A DNA stretch of 64,000 nt from Hymenopellis radicata. Its lineage: Eukaryota > Basidiomycota > Agaricomycetes > Agaricales > Physalacriaceae. Shown here piece by piece: positions 35,120-46,978 of the stretch. Both the position numbers and the translations under genes were made by a program. How positions within the stretch are numbered: the stretch's first letter is position 1; the number at the start of each line of letters is the position of its first letter. Under the pieces are notes generated by a model. That model was not told the DNA's origin. It saw nothing but the letters and a program-made list of their open reading frames with translations, and searched no databases. The DNA is taken from assembly GCA_015501595.1 (NCBI GenBank), contig JADNRX010000001.1, positions 930,001 through 994,000 on the forward strand. Reading direction: 5' to 3'.

Positions 35120-35542
35120 ATCTTCATAGCAGCGGTAGCTACGTAGGTAGATAGAGTGTAGTAATATGGACTGCAGGTTGCTCTTGAGTTGCCTGCATTT
35201 TCTGATGCGACTATCAAACATCAGAGATGGGTCGTCCGCAAAGGACCGCGTCAGGGCGAGAGCGTGGGAAAGGAGAGTGGACACCATCAAGACAGGCGAA
35301 CCGTTTTAAAGCTGCGCCTTTACACCACGTCCGATAAGCCATACCTCGCATTCCTTCCCCTCACTCGCCTTGCAAGGCAAAGCCAACAAGACCACCCACC
35401 TTCCAACTCGAAGGTAAGCAGAAATCTCGCATATATGCGCCCTATTTTCCTGCTCACCGTGTCTTGTAGCTACCCACCAGTAACAAAAAACCAGAAAAAG
35501 ACTAAATAACACCTTTCTCGTGTAAATTTCCTTACGAACGAC

Positions 35543-38500
35543 ATGACCGACGAAATTACGCCCCAGCACCGCCGAAAAAGGACGACAAAAAGCCCCCTAC
35601 CGGCAATGGTCGGGGTCCCAAGCGAACTGCCTCGGTGAGCAAGCCTGCGGGTGCCCCAAACCAAGGCGGTCCAAGGCCAGCGTCGAGGTCATCATCCGCC
35701 AACAAGAAGACGTCGACGCCCGCTGCAGAGTCTGGCTCTGAATCTGCCTCGCGCAAGTCAGACTCTGGTTCTGGTAGGAAACCTGACCAACAGCAACGCA
35801 ACAAGAGTCAGTCAGGCGGCGGCGGGCGACCCCAGCAGCATCGCAAGGGACAGTCCTCGGCATCGCAGGGTCAGCGCTCGAGCACCCCCAAGGACCAGCC
35901 GGTCAAACAGGGAACGCCTACGCCGGCTCAGACTAAAGATTCAAGCGATGCGCTCTCCTCCCTACAACGAGTCATCGCTGACCTCAGGACCACCTCTCCC
36001 CAGCCACCTACGGCATCCTTCCAGCCCTCTCAACCACCTACCTCTACGCTCCCTCTCAATGCACCTGTCTTCCAGCCTGGTGCTGCTGCTTACCCCGGAA
36101 TTCAAAATTCCGCGGATGCAAAGCACCGCAAAGCTGCATCTTTGGGCAACTCTGGCCTCTCTGGCAACTTTAACTCGTTTGCCCCCAACCTAGGGTCAAT
36201 GATGGAGGATGTTGACGTTAACGAAGAGGGCGAAATCCACGAACAGTTCTACCCTCAACAGCAGCAGCAGCAGCAAGGGCATCAGCCGCGCTCTCAGTCC
36301 CAAAGCATGAGTTTCACTGCTCCGCGCTTCGCTGCTCTCGCAGCCCAGCAAGAACAGGAGGCCGTCGGCCCTACCGGCCGCCCTCAGCTTGCCCCGAATT
36401 TTATGTTCGGTGCCAAGAAAAGGGGTGGCGGCATGATGGGTCCGCCTATTGACGAAGAAGACGTTGGTTTCCAATTCCCTCAACAGCAGACTGCAGAACC
36501 TCCCCGTGAGCACAACATGCAGCATGTCAAAACCGACAGTGGGGAAATTACAGGTATCATGGCCGAACAGGTGTGTTCTTCGTCAATTCAGCTTCAGGAA
36601 ACACCACTAACGGATCTAAGCAGATTGCTCTTCAGAATCAGATCGAGGCCCTTCAGCAGCAACAGCAGGCGCTTTACCAGCAGCAATTGGCGTCCAACCA
36701 AGTTCTCTCTTTCCAAACCCCCGGCCTTGCTCCCAACAGGGGTGCGCACAGACGCGTTCAGAGTACTGTTCCAATGGGTGGCGCCGGTGCTGGGTTTGGT
36801 AACCCACAATCTGCGATGGGTCAATTTGGTAACTTTGGCGCCATGAACAACATGGGCCTTGATGGCCAGACTCAAGGCATTCCACGAGGACACGGTCGCC
36901 GTCACAGTGTCAACGTCGTGAACAAGGGAGGCCCTCAGGGTTCGATCAGCTACAACGGTACCTCTTTCCCTCCCCAAGATGGCTTTGACGACGGTTTCGC
37001 GCCACCTGCGTTCAATGGTCACTCCAGGCAAGCATCGCGTGCCGACTCAAGCTGGCGTATCAGTAAGTGTTCTGAGCTTTCTACCGTGCATGAACTCACT
37101 CTTCGCAGACGGTGGAGTTGGTGGTATTCCAACGAACGGTAACAACGCCTTCACTGCGGACCTTGCTCAAGCGCAAGCGCAGCTTCAGAGCTTGCAACAA
37201 TTCCGTGCAGCTGCCGGCGGGCACCACCACAAGATGCCGTCCTTCAGTTTCCCTAACATGTTACCCAACATGATGGCGGCGAATATGATGGGTATGGGTC
37301 TTGGCGGCATCAATTTGCTCCAGCAGCAGCAACAGCAGTTCCAATCTCAGCTCCAGCAACAGTCCAATCAGCCTCAGCGCAAGTCTCTCTTTGCACCCTA
37401 CCTTCCTCAAGCATCACTGCCTCCGTTGTTGGCCGCCGGGAAGTTGGTTGTCGGCATTCTGCGTGTTAACAAGAGGAATCGCTCGGACGCCTACGTCGCC
37501 ACAGAAGTTCTCGACGCCGATATTTACATATGCGGCTCGAAGGATCGCAACCGTGCTCTGGAAGGCGATATTGTTGCCGTTGAGCTTCTCGATGTCGACG
37601 AAGTCTGGGGAACAAAGAAGGAGAAGGAGGAGAAGAAGAGGAAGAAGGAAGAGAACTCTGCCTACGATGTTAGATCGAGCGCTGGCCGCAGAGATGACAA
37701 GAAGAAAGATGATGTCGAAGTTGAAGGACAAGGTCTTCTCCTGTTCGAGGATGAAGAGTAAGTCTACCCTCCACCTATCTGTCACAAATTTTCTCAACCC
37801 ATCTTAGAGTCACGGACGACGTTAAACCGCAATTTGCCGGACATGTTGTTGCCGTCGTAGAAAGGATGCCTGGTCAGCTTTTCTCCGGTACACTTGGCCT
37901 TTTGCGTCCGTCTTCTGCCGCGACAAAAGAAAAGCAGGAAGCCGAACGCCGCGAGCGTGAGGGCGACCGTGGCGACGAACCGAGGAGAGCACCTATTGAA
38001 CGTCCTAAGATTGTATGGTTTAAGCCTACGGACAAACGAGTGCCCCTGATCGCCATCCCCACTGAGCAAGCCCCTCCCGATTTCGTACAGAATTCAGAGG
38101 CTTATGTGGACAAGCTTTTCGTTGCTTGTATAAAGCGCCATGTGCGTAGGGTCTTCTCGAAGCTTTTCGCCTGTCTGATTGCATTTCTTAGCCTATCAGT
38201 TCGTTACATCCTTTCGGAACCCTCGTCGAGGAACTCGGTCCCATCGGCAACATTGAAGTTGAAACGAGTGCCCTTCTCAAGGATTGCAACTTCCCGACTG
38301 AGGATTTCACCGAGAACGTCATCAAGTGTTTGCCGCCCCTGCCTTGGACGTGAGTACTCCGAGATTCCGCCTTTTCCCCGAGCTCATTGAAATTCTAGAA
38401 TTCCCGAGCGCGAGCTGGAGCTGAGGAAGGATTTGCGCACGGAGCGCGTCTTCTCCATTGATCCGGACACTGCGAAAGATCTGGATGATGCACTTTCCAT

Positions 38501-40458
38501 CTCCTTGAACGAGGAAGGAAACTACGAAGTCGGCGTTCACATCGCGGATGTGTCGTATTTCGTCAAGCCCAACACTGCTCTTGACCGCGATGCTCGCAAG
38601 CGCGCTACCAGTGTTTACCTTGTTCAACGTGCCGTGCCGATGTTGCCACCCGCTTTGAGTGAAGAACTGTGTAGTCTTATTCCTGGTCATGATCGCCTTG
38701 CGTTCTCGGTCGTTTTCACGATGAATCAGGAGGGCAAGTTTTGAAGAAGTGGTTTGGCAAGACTATCGTTCGGTATGTTATTCAAACATGTTGGCTCGGT
38801 TCTCTTCACCAACCGATTTATTTTACAGGTCCGCCACCAAGTTGAGCTATTCAGATGCTCAAAACGTGATTGAAGGCAAGGTACTCGGCGGGGTTCCTGT
38901 CGCTCCCGAACACAGCGCCAAGGACATCGAGCATGACATCAAGATTCTGGACGGTTTAGCTAAGAAGTTGCGAGCGGCGAGGTTTGAAAACGGCACATTG
39001 TCTCTCGAGTCTCTCCGATTGGAATTCAAGCTCGACGATAACGGTCATCCTACTGACTGCTGGCAGCATACCCGTGCTGACGCGAATGACCTCGTTCAAG
39101 AGGTATGTGTGCTTTCAATGCGCCTATTACTGATACTAATTACCATCCAGTTCATGCTCCTCAGCAATATGTCTGTGGCCCAGCACATCGCTGTTCACCT
39201 TCCTGAACAAGCTCTCCTTCGTCGTCATGATACTCCCATTGAACGCCGCCTCACCACGTTCAATGAGCGGGCTGCTCGTCTTGGCTACCAGATGGACACC
39301 TCTTCCGCTGGTGCTCTCATGCGCTCATTTGAGAAGATCACCGATCCTTCTGCTCGTCGTCTCCTCGAGTTACTCTCCTTCAAGGCCACTCATCGTGCCA
39401 AGTACTTCTGCTCTGGGATGCTCGATATTGCCAAATATCATCACTATGCGCTTAACGTGCCTCTGTACACTCATTTCACGTCACCTATCCGCCGGTATGC
39501 TGATGTTCTCGTACATCGCCAATTGGAATCGGTTCTGCAAGGCGGATGTAAGTTTTTAGTGCTCAAATCTAGTCTCAAGCTGACATGATCAATAGCTGAC
39601 CCCAAATTTACGATGGACCGTGATGCCGTCGCCAAAGTCGCTCAGCAATGCAACATGTAAGGCTTTTCTTCGAGCTATTTTTTTTCGTTCACTTATTCGT
39701 TCACAGTAAACGTGATTCAGCCACTTTAGCCCAAGAACAATCCGCGCATCTGTTCCTCTGTGTTCTCATTTCTGACCTGACTCAACGCTACGGACCTGTC
39801 GTTCGTCAAGCTAAAGTTGTTGGTGTCCTTGACGCTGCGTTCGATGTTCTTGTTCCCGAGTTTGGCATCGAGAAGCGTGTACACGTCGATCAAATGCCCA
39901 TTGACGTGAGTTTTTTTTTTGGGTATACCGGCTCTACCTACATACTAACGTTTTTAAACAGAACCACGTCTACGACGAGCACACCCACACCCTCCAGATC
40001 TACTGGTCGAACAAGGACGTCATTACCTGGTTGGCCGAGAACAGTGATGATGAGCACCTGAAGAAGGTCAAGCAGAACGCCGAACAGCATGCCCTTAAGA
40101 TGGAGATTACCTCCCGTTCTGTCCACGATGAGAAGGCTCTGTTTGACGAGGATGAGGCGGATGACGACGAAATCGTTCTTGGACGCAACGAGGCTGAAAA
40201 CGTGAACGAGACATCCAAGCAGAGGCTTCTTTCCATCGCAAAGGTGAAGCCCGAATTCGAGGGCTTGCGATCCAACGCCGCCGGTCATATGATCCAGGAT
40301 ATCAAAGAGCTCATGAGCGTTCCTGTAAGTCGTTGCATACCCAACCTTGAAGACTTGCTCATCATGCACTTCAGGTTATCGTTACTGCCGACTTGACCAA
40401 GTCACCACCTGTGATCAAGGTGTATAGCGTAAATCCCTATGCGGCCGAGAAGAAGTAA
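35543..40458 (+). CDS. SSD1: SSD1/Dis3L2-type RNB-domain RNA-binding protein
   Basis: Cytoplasmic RNase II-family protein; yeast Ssd1 binds cell-wall mRNAs under Cbk1/RAM control. The N-third is disordered, Q/P/S-rich, with polyQ near 36256 and 37320 and basic HRRVQST/GRRHSVN sites resembling NDR-kinase consensus (HxRxxS/T). Cold-shock-like domains follow ([40 protein letters not shown], split by a Lys/Glu insert). The RNB domain has [16 protein letters not shown] with all four acidic active-site positions, [13 protein letters not shown], and VHVDQMPI in the S1-like tail. It ends NPYAAEKK. The start is uncertain: ATG 35543 is two bases out of frame with the long exon, so a small intron or sequence error lies near 35560. 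Confidence 0.92.
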
Positions 40459-41835
40459 TGAACTGCCCTGCATACATCCCGCGGACTGGAACTGGATTTG
40501 ATAACATGTACTTTTAGCTTTAACCTCTTACGCTTTCTTTTACGAGACTCCTTCTGTACTGACGGCCGAGCTCAGTGCTTCACGACGGCGCTTAACTGTA
40601 TTTTTCGACACCATGTACTTTATCTTACGAGAAAGCGAAAACTCATGCATCTGCGTCATTTGGCTAGCAAGCCTGAGATCAAAGCACTGCATATGCGCAG
40701 GTCATTCGATCCTGGTGACACAAATATCTCGACAGCCCAAATGCTCCTGACATGTTCCTATGTACATGGTCAGACTAGAGCACGCATCAGACTAGTGAGG
40801 TCGTTCTACTAAACATCAGACCCGGTTCTGCTGTTGAGATTGAGAAGGTGGCAAGTATTGATGTCTTCCAGTTCGAATAGTTACTGAATCACAGGGGAAC
40901 GGAGCATATCTGATTGGGTTAATATGTGGCGTCATCTTTCCTTTGAGAGATGTAGCGCTCCGAGGAGGCAAGAAGCCGCCCGACCTGGTCGTTTAAGTAG
41001 TGTTAACTGGATACCTTCTTCGCCCTCCCCAAGCTTCCTCTTGTTCACATTCTCTAGGACGAATCCCTCAATAATGATACTTAACCGTCCATCAGCCTCA
41101 AGTTTCTATTTCTGAACCGGAAACAGACCGATTCCCGCATCTGTAACGAGACCTCAAGCGCCACTGATAGCAGCTTCATCTGGGCCTTGAAGCCCAAGTT
41201 CAAGTCGATCTGCCCGTTTGAATCGGCGCGGTGGGTGCTCTGGTTCTAATTCATCAATTGGAGCCGCAGGGTGAGGATATGTCGTGCTATGGTGAGAAGC
41301 AGGAAGCCTCAGTAATAGATCGTCTCAAGAGTCCCGTTTTGACACCGCCACAGTCGTTCGTAAGTTCCTTTCTTCCACTCGTTGGGCCTTCAAAGCTTCA
41401 GGCCGCATTTTCTGGTTTAAATTTTCGATCTAGCCCGGTCGCATTTCCTCTGACGACTTGCTACTATCTATAGATAGCCTCAGCGACACCGTGTCAGCTT
41501 CTTTCGCACGTTCCGCCACTGCCTTCAATACTTCGCGGCATATCTTCAAACACGGAACTCATCTCAGGATGTCGGTAGTTCGCAACTTCCCGGATTGACC
41601 TAGGTAAATCAATCTGAATGATCTTTTGACATGTACAGCTAGTACAATATACGACCCATTGATTTGCCCACTGATCCGCGATATGCCTTCGTCTATTCCA
41701 TATCAGTCTTATGGGCGACTATGTTCCGGGTTCTTGCTTGTTTCAAGGCCATCTTTCTGTCAAACAGTCTCGCAGATCTGTATGGTATAAGGAGTCTCTG
41801 CATGCCTATCCGAACTGCCTCTTGCGTTTTCTTTG
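40459..41835. other. Gene-free interval
   Basis: About 1.4 kb. Scattered ORFs up to 104 codons show no recognisable protein or conserved pattern. It probably holds the SSD1 3' end and the promoter region of membrane-family copy 2. Confidence 0.45.
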
Positions 41836-43179
41836 ATGTCATCCCAGTCTGTGGATCTATCTGCGCTGCACGCCGATGCTACATGGCAACTTATAGACAC
41901 TGCCGCTCTGATACTACAGACTTTGTTCTATGGTGAGCTGCTTTCCTCGGTGAAGATTCAAACAATCTGATGCCCATAGGCATCTATGTTTCTATCATGG
42001 CCTTTTTCACCTACAAGACGCTGTATGTTCCTATTCATGATCAATGGTTCCGCATCTCACAGATGAGCAGGAAGACAGGCCTGAACTCTGCGACCCGTCG
42101 GCACATCTTCTTGATGATCGTGTGCATGTTCCTGCTTTCGACCGCCAGCTGGGCGTCCAATGTGGCGTTTTTCTATGAAAAGATACTCATTCGTTTTGTT
42201 CACTTCCTACCCCCGGCTGAGAGGCCGATAATATTTCCGTACAACACCCTCATCAGTGCGATTATCCTGATCAACGTGAGAGCTTAACCGTCTCTTCAAA
42301 GGAACTGCTAACACACAGAAACTAGTATGTTCTCACGGACGGTGTCGTTGTATGGCGAGCTTGGATTCTATGTGGGCAGGACCTTACGTATCGACGGCTT
42401 CTCTGGATTCCTATCTCATTCCTGATTTTCACTGTTTGTTCGTCCGAAATCTCTGATTTTCAGTCCGAAATGCTGATTTATTGCTTGTACAGTCTCTGTG
42501 CTGACTACGATTGTCATTCGTATTGTCATCTGTGCGCGCCCGGCCCCTGACATCTACGCGCCTTCAAGCCTTACCACTGTGCCTGTCCTTGAGAGAGTCA
42601 TACGTTATAGTCAAACCGTCACCCTCGTGTTTTCGTTCCTCACCAATATTCTGGCCACCTTGATTGTTGGTTTGGAAGCGTGGAAACATCGGCAATTCAT
42701 CAGGAAAGAGATAAGGCTTGCTCGTACCAAGAATTTGCGCGGCGAAAAGATTCTGGTTCTCCTGGTCGAGTCAGGTCTGTTATATTGTATCTCAGGGGTG
42801 AGTCAGAATGTCTCTCAACACAAGATTTCAATAACGATTCAGGCTGCTGTCCTCATTTGCTCACTCGTACGTATGCCCCTTGGTACGCTCGGGGACGTTT
42901 ATACGCCCGTGAACGTGCAGATTGCTGTAAGTGGAAACCCCGACGTAAGCGTATGCATCTCATTCGATGTAGGGGATATATCCGGTTATCGTTCTTCTTT
43001 TGGCTGAGTACCAGAACAGCCAAGAAGGAACCTTATTGGAGACTCAACCACAACTAGTCGAAGTCACAGGCGTCAGGCAGTCGCGTTCTCGTTCCGAAAC
43101 ATTGCAAGCCGGTTCCCGCAGAGAGGGTACTACTGTGGACAGCGAAGTTCATACTCGCGGCAGTTCAGAGGAGGTGTAA
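41836..43179 (+). CDS. Multi-pass membrane protein, family copy 2
   Basis: Second member of the family seen at 5985-7277. ATG 41836: MSSQSVDLSALHADATWQLI, then DTAALILQTLFYG at a G|gtgagc donor. The second exon has GIYVSIMAFFTYKTLY and RHIFLMIVCMFLLSTASWAS, then TLISAIILINYVLTDGVVVW, RAWILCGQDLTYRRLLWIPI. Later exons carry VSVLTTIVIRIVICARPAP, TLVFSFLTNILATLIVGLEA, ILVLLVESGLLYCISG, ICSLVRMPLGTLGDVYTPVN. The tail EVTGVRQSRSRSETL is shared with copy 1; the stop is at 43179. All frames can be joined by short introns, so the copy looks intact. Function unknown. Confidence 0.68.
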
Positions 43180-43783
43180 ACTCAACACATGCTGTCGAAC
43201 GGCGGTGACATCTTGGCAGATAGATGATCAAGATTCTCTGGGGGCAGGCTCATAGTATAGCACTTCTAAATTTGTCTCCTCTAGAACCTGAAGCGATGGG
43301 CTGTTACCGTTGCACGTTCGCTGCACGTTCGGTACATCATTCACTGTTGAGCTGCTATTTCTGTCCTGTTCATAGATTTTTTCTGCTCCGTGGTACTAGG
43401 GAAACAGCTGATTTACATACTCTTCGAATTCAAAACAAGCTTGTTCAATTTGGGATCCGCGTAGGTGTCAGGCTTGGGCGCATGCTAGTGTGAATGTTGC
43501 GAGTGATAGCTCAGTCTTTGAGTCACAGATGTAAAATTGGCACATGAATATCAGAGAGTCGTTGATACAATGAGCTAGGGGCGTAGTTGGGAGACATAGA
43601 GGACAAGCTAAGCTACAATGTGTGCCCGGAAAGCGAAGACAGCAGCCGGTATCAGTGATACCGGGTGGGGTGGAGGTCCCGGAACAAGCGACATAACCAC
43701 CATCGAAGGTACTGAGGGATCCAGCCAGAAAGCTGTAGGTTCGAGTAGAAGGAATGTTTAGGCAACTTGACATCGGTTTGTGA

Positions 43784-44460
43784 ATTACCGCGGTCGTCAT
43801 TGCTCCCGCTACTCCAACACATTGCCCATAGCCCAATATGTGCCAATCAATGGCGAGAAGGGTGCCACTCACCAAATTCCTTTCAAAGATGGTATCAGTT
43901 GTGCTATTTTTCTATATCCAAGGAAGAAAACTTATCATATCTTAGGCTGTATGACCTCCTCACAGGCAAAGTGTTACAGTTCTGCCCTGGATCTTGCCCG
44001 CCGTTCCCTGCTCACGATGCCGCCACCCACAAGGATGAACATGCACTCTCTCTGCGGCCTCTGTGCCACTCGAGGAGCTGCTGAAGACACATTCAGGTCT
44101 AAAGAAAGGTGAGTCAACTAGAGCTTGGATGGATTGGTATGCTGACCTTTTTGGCATCTTCAGCAGCTCCTCGAGTGTCGCAGAGGCCGCAGAGAGAGCG
44201 CGGTGTTCGCACTCATGTGGGCAGCAGCATTGTGAACAGGGAACAGCAGGCAAGATCCTGGGTGGAACTGCAATGCTTTGCCTGCGAGGAGGTCATAAGC
44301 ACTAAGATATGATAAAAGTTTCTTCCTTGGATATAGAAAAATAGTGCATGAAAGGAATCTGGCAAGTGGCGCCCTTCTCCCCATCGATTGGCGCATATCG
44401 GGCTACGGGCAGCACACTGGAGTAGCGGGAGCGGAGAGGGCCTACGACGACCGCGGTAAT
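43784..44460. mobile_element. 677-bp foldback (long terminal inverted repeat) element
   Basis: Two arms of about 304 bp (43784-44087 and 44157-44460) are inverted copies at roughly 80-85% identity by eye, around a 69-bp spacer. The outer ends begin with an identical 15-mer, attaccgcggtcgtc. The element is flanked by a direct GTGA on both sides (43780-43783 and 44461-44464), consistent with a 4-bp target duplication. Translated fragments of both arms resemble each other (ALSLRPLCHSRSC and ALSLRPLRHSRSC), but no transposase is present. A transcript through it would form a long hairpin. Best read as a non-autonomous foldback/MITE-like element; a local inverted duplication is the alternative. Confidence 0.75.
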
Positions 44461-44472
44461 GTGAGTCTCACT

Positions 44473-44510
44473 GCGAAATGTGAGTCTTTAAGCGAAATGT
44501 GAGTCTTTAA
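44473..44510. repeat. Two tandem 19-bp repeats
   Basis: The unit gcgaaatgtgagtctttaa occurs twice without spacer at 44473-44491 and 44492-44510, followed by a partial third (gcgaagg). It begins 12 bp after the right end of the foldback element. Confidence 0.9.
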
Positions 44511-44831
44511 GCGAAGGAAATGAATCTGTACGCACCTGTAGGCGGCAGCGATGGAGTAGACGACGACGGGGCGAGATAATAGGGAAGGAGGGTGGGTGGG
44601 GGAGAAACGAGTGTAATGATCAAGTGAGGAGCGGGAGAGTGCCAAACAAATTAGGTGACAAGGTCAAGGGGACAAGGTGACAGACAAGGTGACAAGTATG
44701 GAAAGCCGGACGACTGCCGGACGGTCATGCTTTTTTGATCGGATGATTTAGAGACTCCCCCTGCTTCCCACAGGCTTCCCATCTCCCGTCTCTGAAATCA
44801 AGTTACCGTCTTTTGATACGTCTCTTTGTGA

Positions 44832-45123
44832 CAATCTCGCTTTTCTGGTGACTCTCAGAGCGCCCATGCCTCACCCGACTCCTTCGCACTACCTTAAACT
44901 TCTCCCGTCTTACTATACGGTGTAACTTCGAACACAACACACACTTCCTGCCGATTTACTGATTGACAGATTGGCCTGGCAATCTCGCTTTTCCGGTGAC
45001 TCTAAGAGCGCCCATGCCTCACCCGACTCCTTCGCACTGCCTTGGACTTCTCCCGTCTTACTATACGGTGTAACTTGCAACACAACACGCACTTCCTGCC
45101 GATTTACTGATTGACAGATTTGC
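44832..45123. repeat. 148-bp direct tandem duplication
   Basis: Copies start at 44832 and 44980 (caatctcgcttttc...) and differ at only about ten positions. Each contains actatacggtgtaactt and ends ccgatttactgattgacag. The second copy ends just before the promoter or 5' region of membrane-family copy 3, so the duplicated block may be part of its upstream region. Confidence 0.92.
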
Positions 45124-45301
45124 CTAAGAATACGATGTGGCGGTATATGCGTGATCTCTCGACAACGACGGGAGTGATTGCTGTGTCTTCGGCGACTACT
45201 GTCTTCTTCGTTCTTACTCTTTTGAGACTGTCTCCCACATCGGACACATCATATAAGAAGCCTTTACATGCATGTACAAGTTGTCTCTCGTGCTTTCTTC
45301 G

Positions 45302-46595
45302 ATGTCATCCGAGTCTGCAGAGCTAGCCTCGGTGCGCTTTGACGCTACGTGGCAGATTGTGGATACTGTTGCGCTGGTCTTGCAAACATTATTCTATGGT
45401 CAGTGACTTTCGTCTGTCATGTGTTCTGCTATCTGACGGCCATAGGCATCTACATTCTTATCATGGCCTTTTTCACCTACAAGACTCTGTGGGCTCTTAC
45501 TTCTTTCAGTAGCTCTGCCTCTCACAGCTCAACAGAAAGGCAGGCCTGAAATCTACAACTCGTCGGCTTATTTTCTCCATGATCCTATTCATGTTCACGC
45601 TTTCGACTGCCAGTTGGGCATCCGATCTGGCATCCTTCATTCAGAAGATCGTCGACCGCTTCGTTCGCATTCTGCCCTCGGATGAGAGGGCCAAATTATT
45701 CCATTACAACACCCTTATCAGTGCGATCATCTTGATCAATGTGAGCATGTACCGTCTCTTCAAAGGGTAGCTGACACTTAAAACCTATGTAGTATGTTCT
45801 CGCGGATGGTGTTGTTGTGTGGCGAGCTTGGGTTCTATGCGGGCAGGATTCCGCGTATCGCTGGCTCCTCTGGATTCCTATCTCGCTGCTTACTTGCACT
45901 ACTCGTCCGTATCGAGTTTCCAATCTTGGATTCTAAGCATTGATTCGTGGCTTATACAGTCTCTGTTTTGACGACAATTGTCATCCGCATTGTCATCTGT
46001 ATACATACAAGCGCCGACACGGACCTGGAAACGGACATAAACTATAGCCAAACCATGACGCTCGTGTTTTCGCTCCTCACGAACATACTGGCCACCTCGA
46101 TTATTGGCTTGAAAGCGTGGAAACATGGGCAATGGATTAGGAAGGAACTCAAATTTGCACGCACCAAAAATTCGCGGGGTGAAAAGATCATGGTCCTCCT
46201 CATCGAGTCCGGTCTGTTCTATTGTATCTCAGGCGTAAGCCAGACTGTCTATCGTCACACAGACTCTAATGACAATTCAGGCAGCTGTTCTCATTTGCTC
46301 ACTCATCCGTATGCCTCATGGTACGCTCGGTGACATTTATACGCCCGTGAACGTGCAGATTGCTGTGAGTGTCTGTGCAGAATCCATCCTAATCCTTCTA
46401 ACTTTCTGTCTTTCTGTGCAGGGCATTTATCCGATCGTCGTTCTGCTTTTGGTTAATCATCAGAATGCTTCCGGAGGGTCCGTATTCGAGACTAGTAAGA
46501 CGAGACAAGGCGAAGTGATAGGCAATAGGGAGTTGCGTTCTCGTTTCGAGTCATTGCAATTCGCCTCACAGAGCGAGGAGACTACTGAGGCGTAA
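45302..46595 (+). CDS. Multi-pass membrane protein, family copy 3
   Basis: Third member of the family. ATG 45302: MSSESAELASVRFDATWQIV then DTVALVLQTLFYG, intron, GIYILIMAFFTYKTL. After TYKTL the sequence equivalent to the loop in copies 1 and 2 is two bases shorter and out of frame. Removing a 47-nt GT..AG segment (45489-45535) restores the frame as KTL-KAGLKSTTRR, with loss of about 16 residues. It then continues LIFSMILFMFTLSTASWAS, TLISAIILINYVLADGVVVW, VSVLTTIVIRIVICIHT, TLVFSLLTNILATSIIGLKA, LVRMP-like ICSLIRMPHGTLGDIYTPVN, and a polar tail to 46595. It is either a functional gene with an intronised loop or an early pseudogene. Confidence 0.6.
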
Positions 46596-46978
46596 ATGCG
46601 ACACGAGCTGTCGAAGGACGGTACCATTATGGCAGGATCATAAAGGGCTATAGGTTTTAACGAGTACTGGGTATTATTCTCGGATTTCTCATCATCTAAC
46701 GGCGGATGACTTTGCTCGCACTTGACAGTCTTTACTTGCGCTCTTTGCTGGAACAGTAGACGGTATATATGTCGTCGTAGTCGTCGATTTAATTTACATT
46801 TCGGACGATAACTCAGAATATCCTTCGGAACGAGAGAGGAGCTTGAGCCGACTTAGTAGATCATACTACGTGGCGAGGAATAGTGATACAGTACAAACAG
46901 GGATATATGTACACAAGCTTCAACAACATACACAATGACTACCCATACACAAAGAAGCGGAATCAAGAATAAGCATTA
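46596..46978. other. Short convergent intergenic region
   Basis: Between the 3' ends of membrane-family copy 3 (+) and the DUF262 gene (-). No ORF or repeat of note; presumably both terminator regions. Confidence 0.5.

Noticed and set aside
43724..43760. gtaggttcgagtaga as a tRNA 3' half
   Set aside because: No complementary stems upstream and no matching D-arm.
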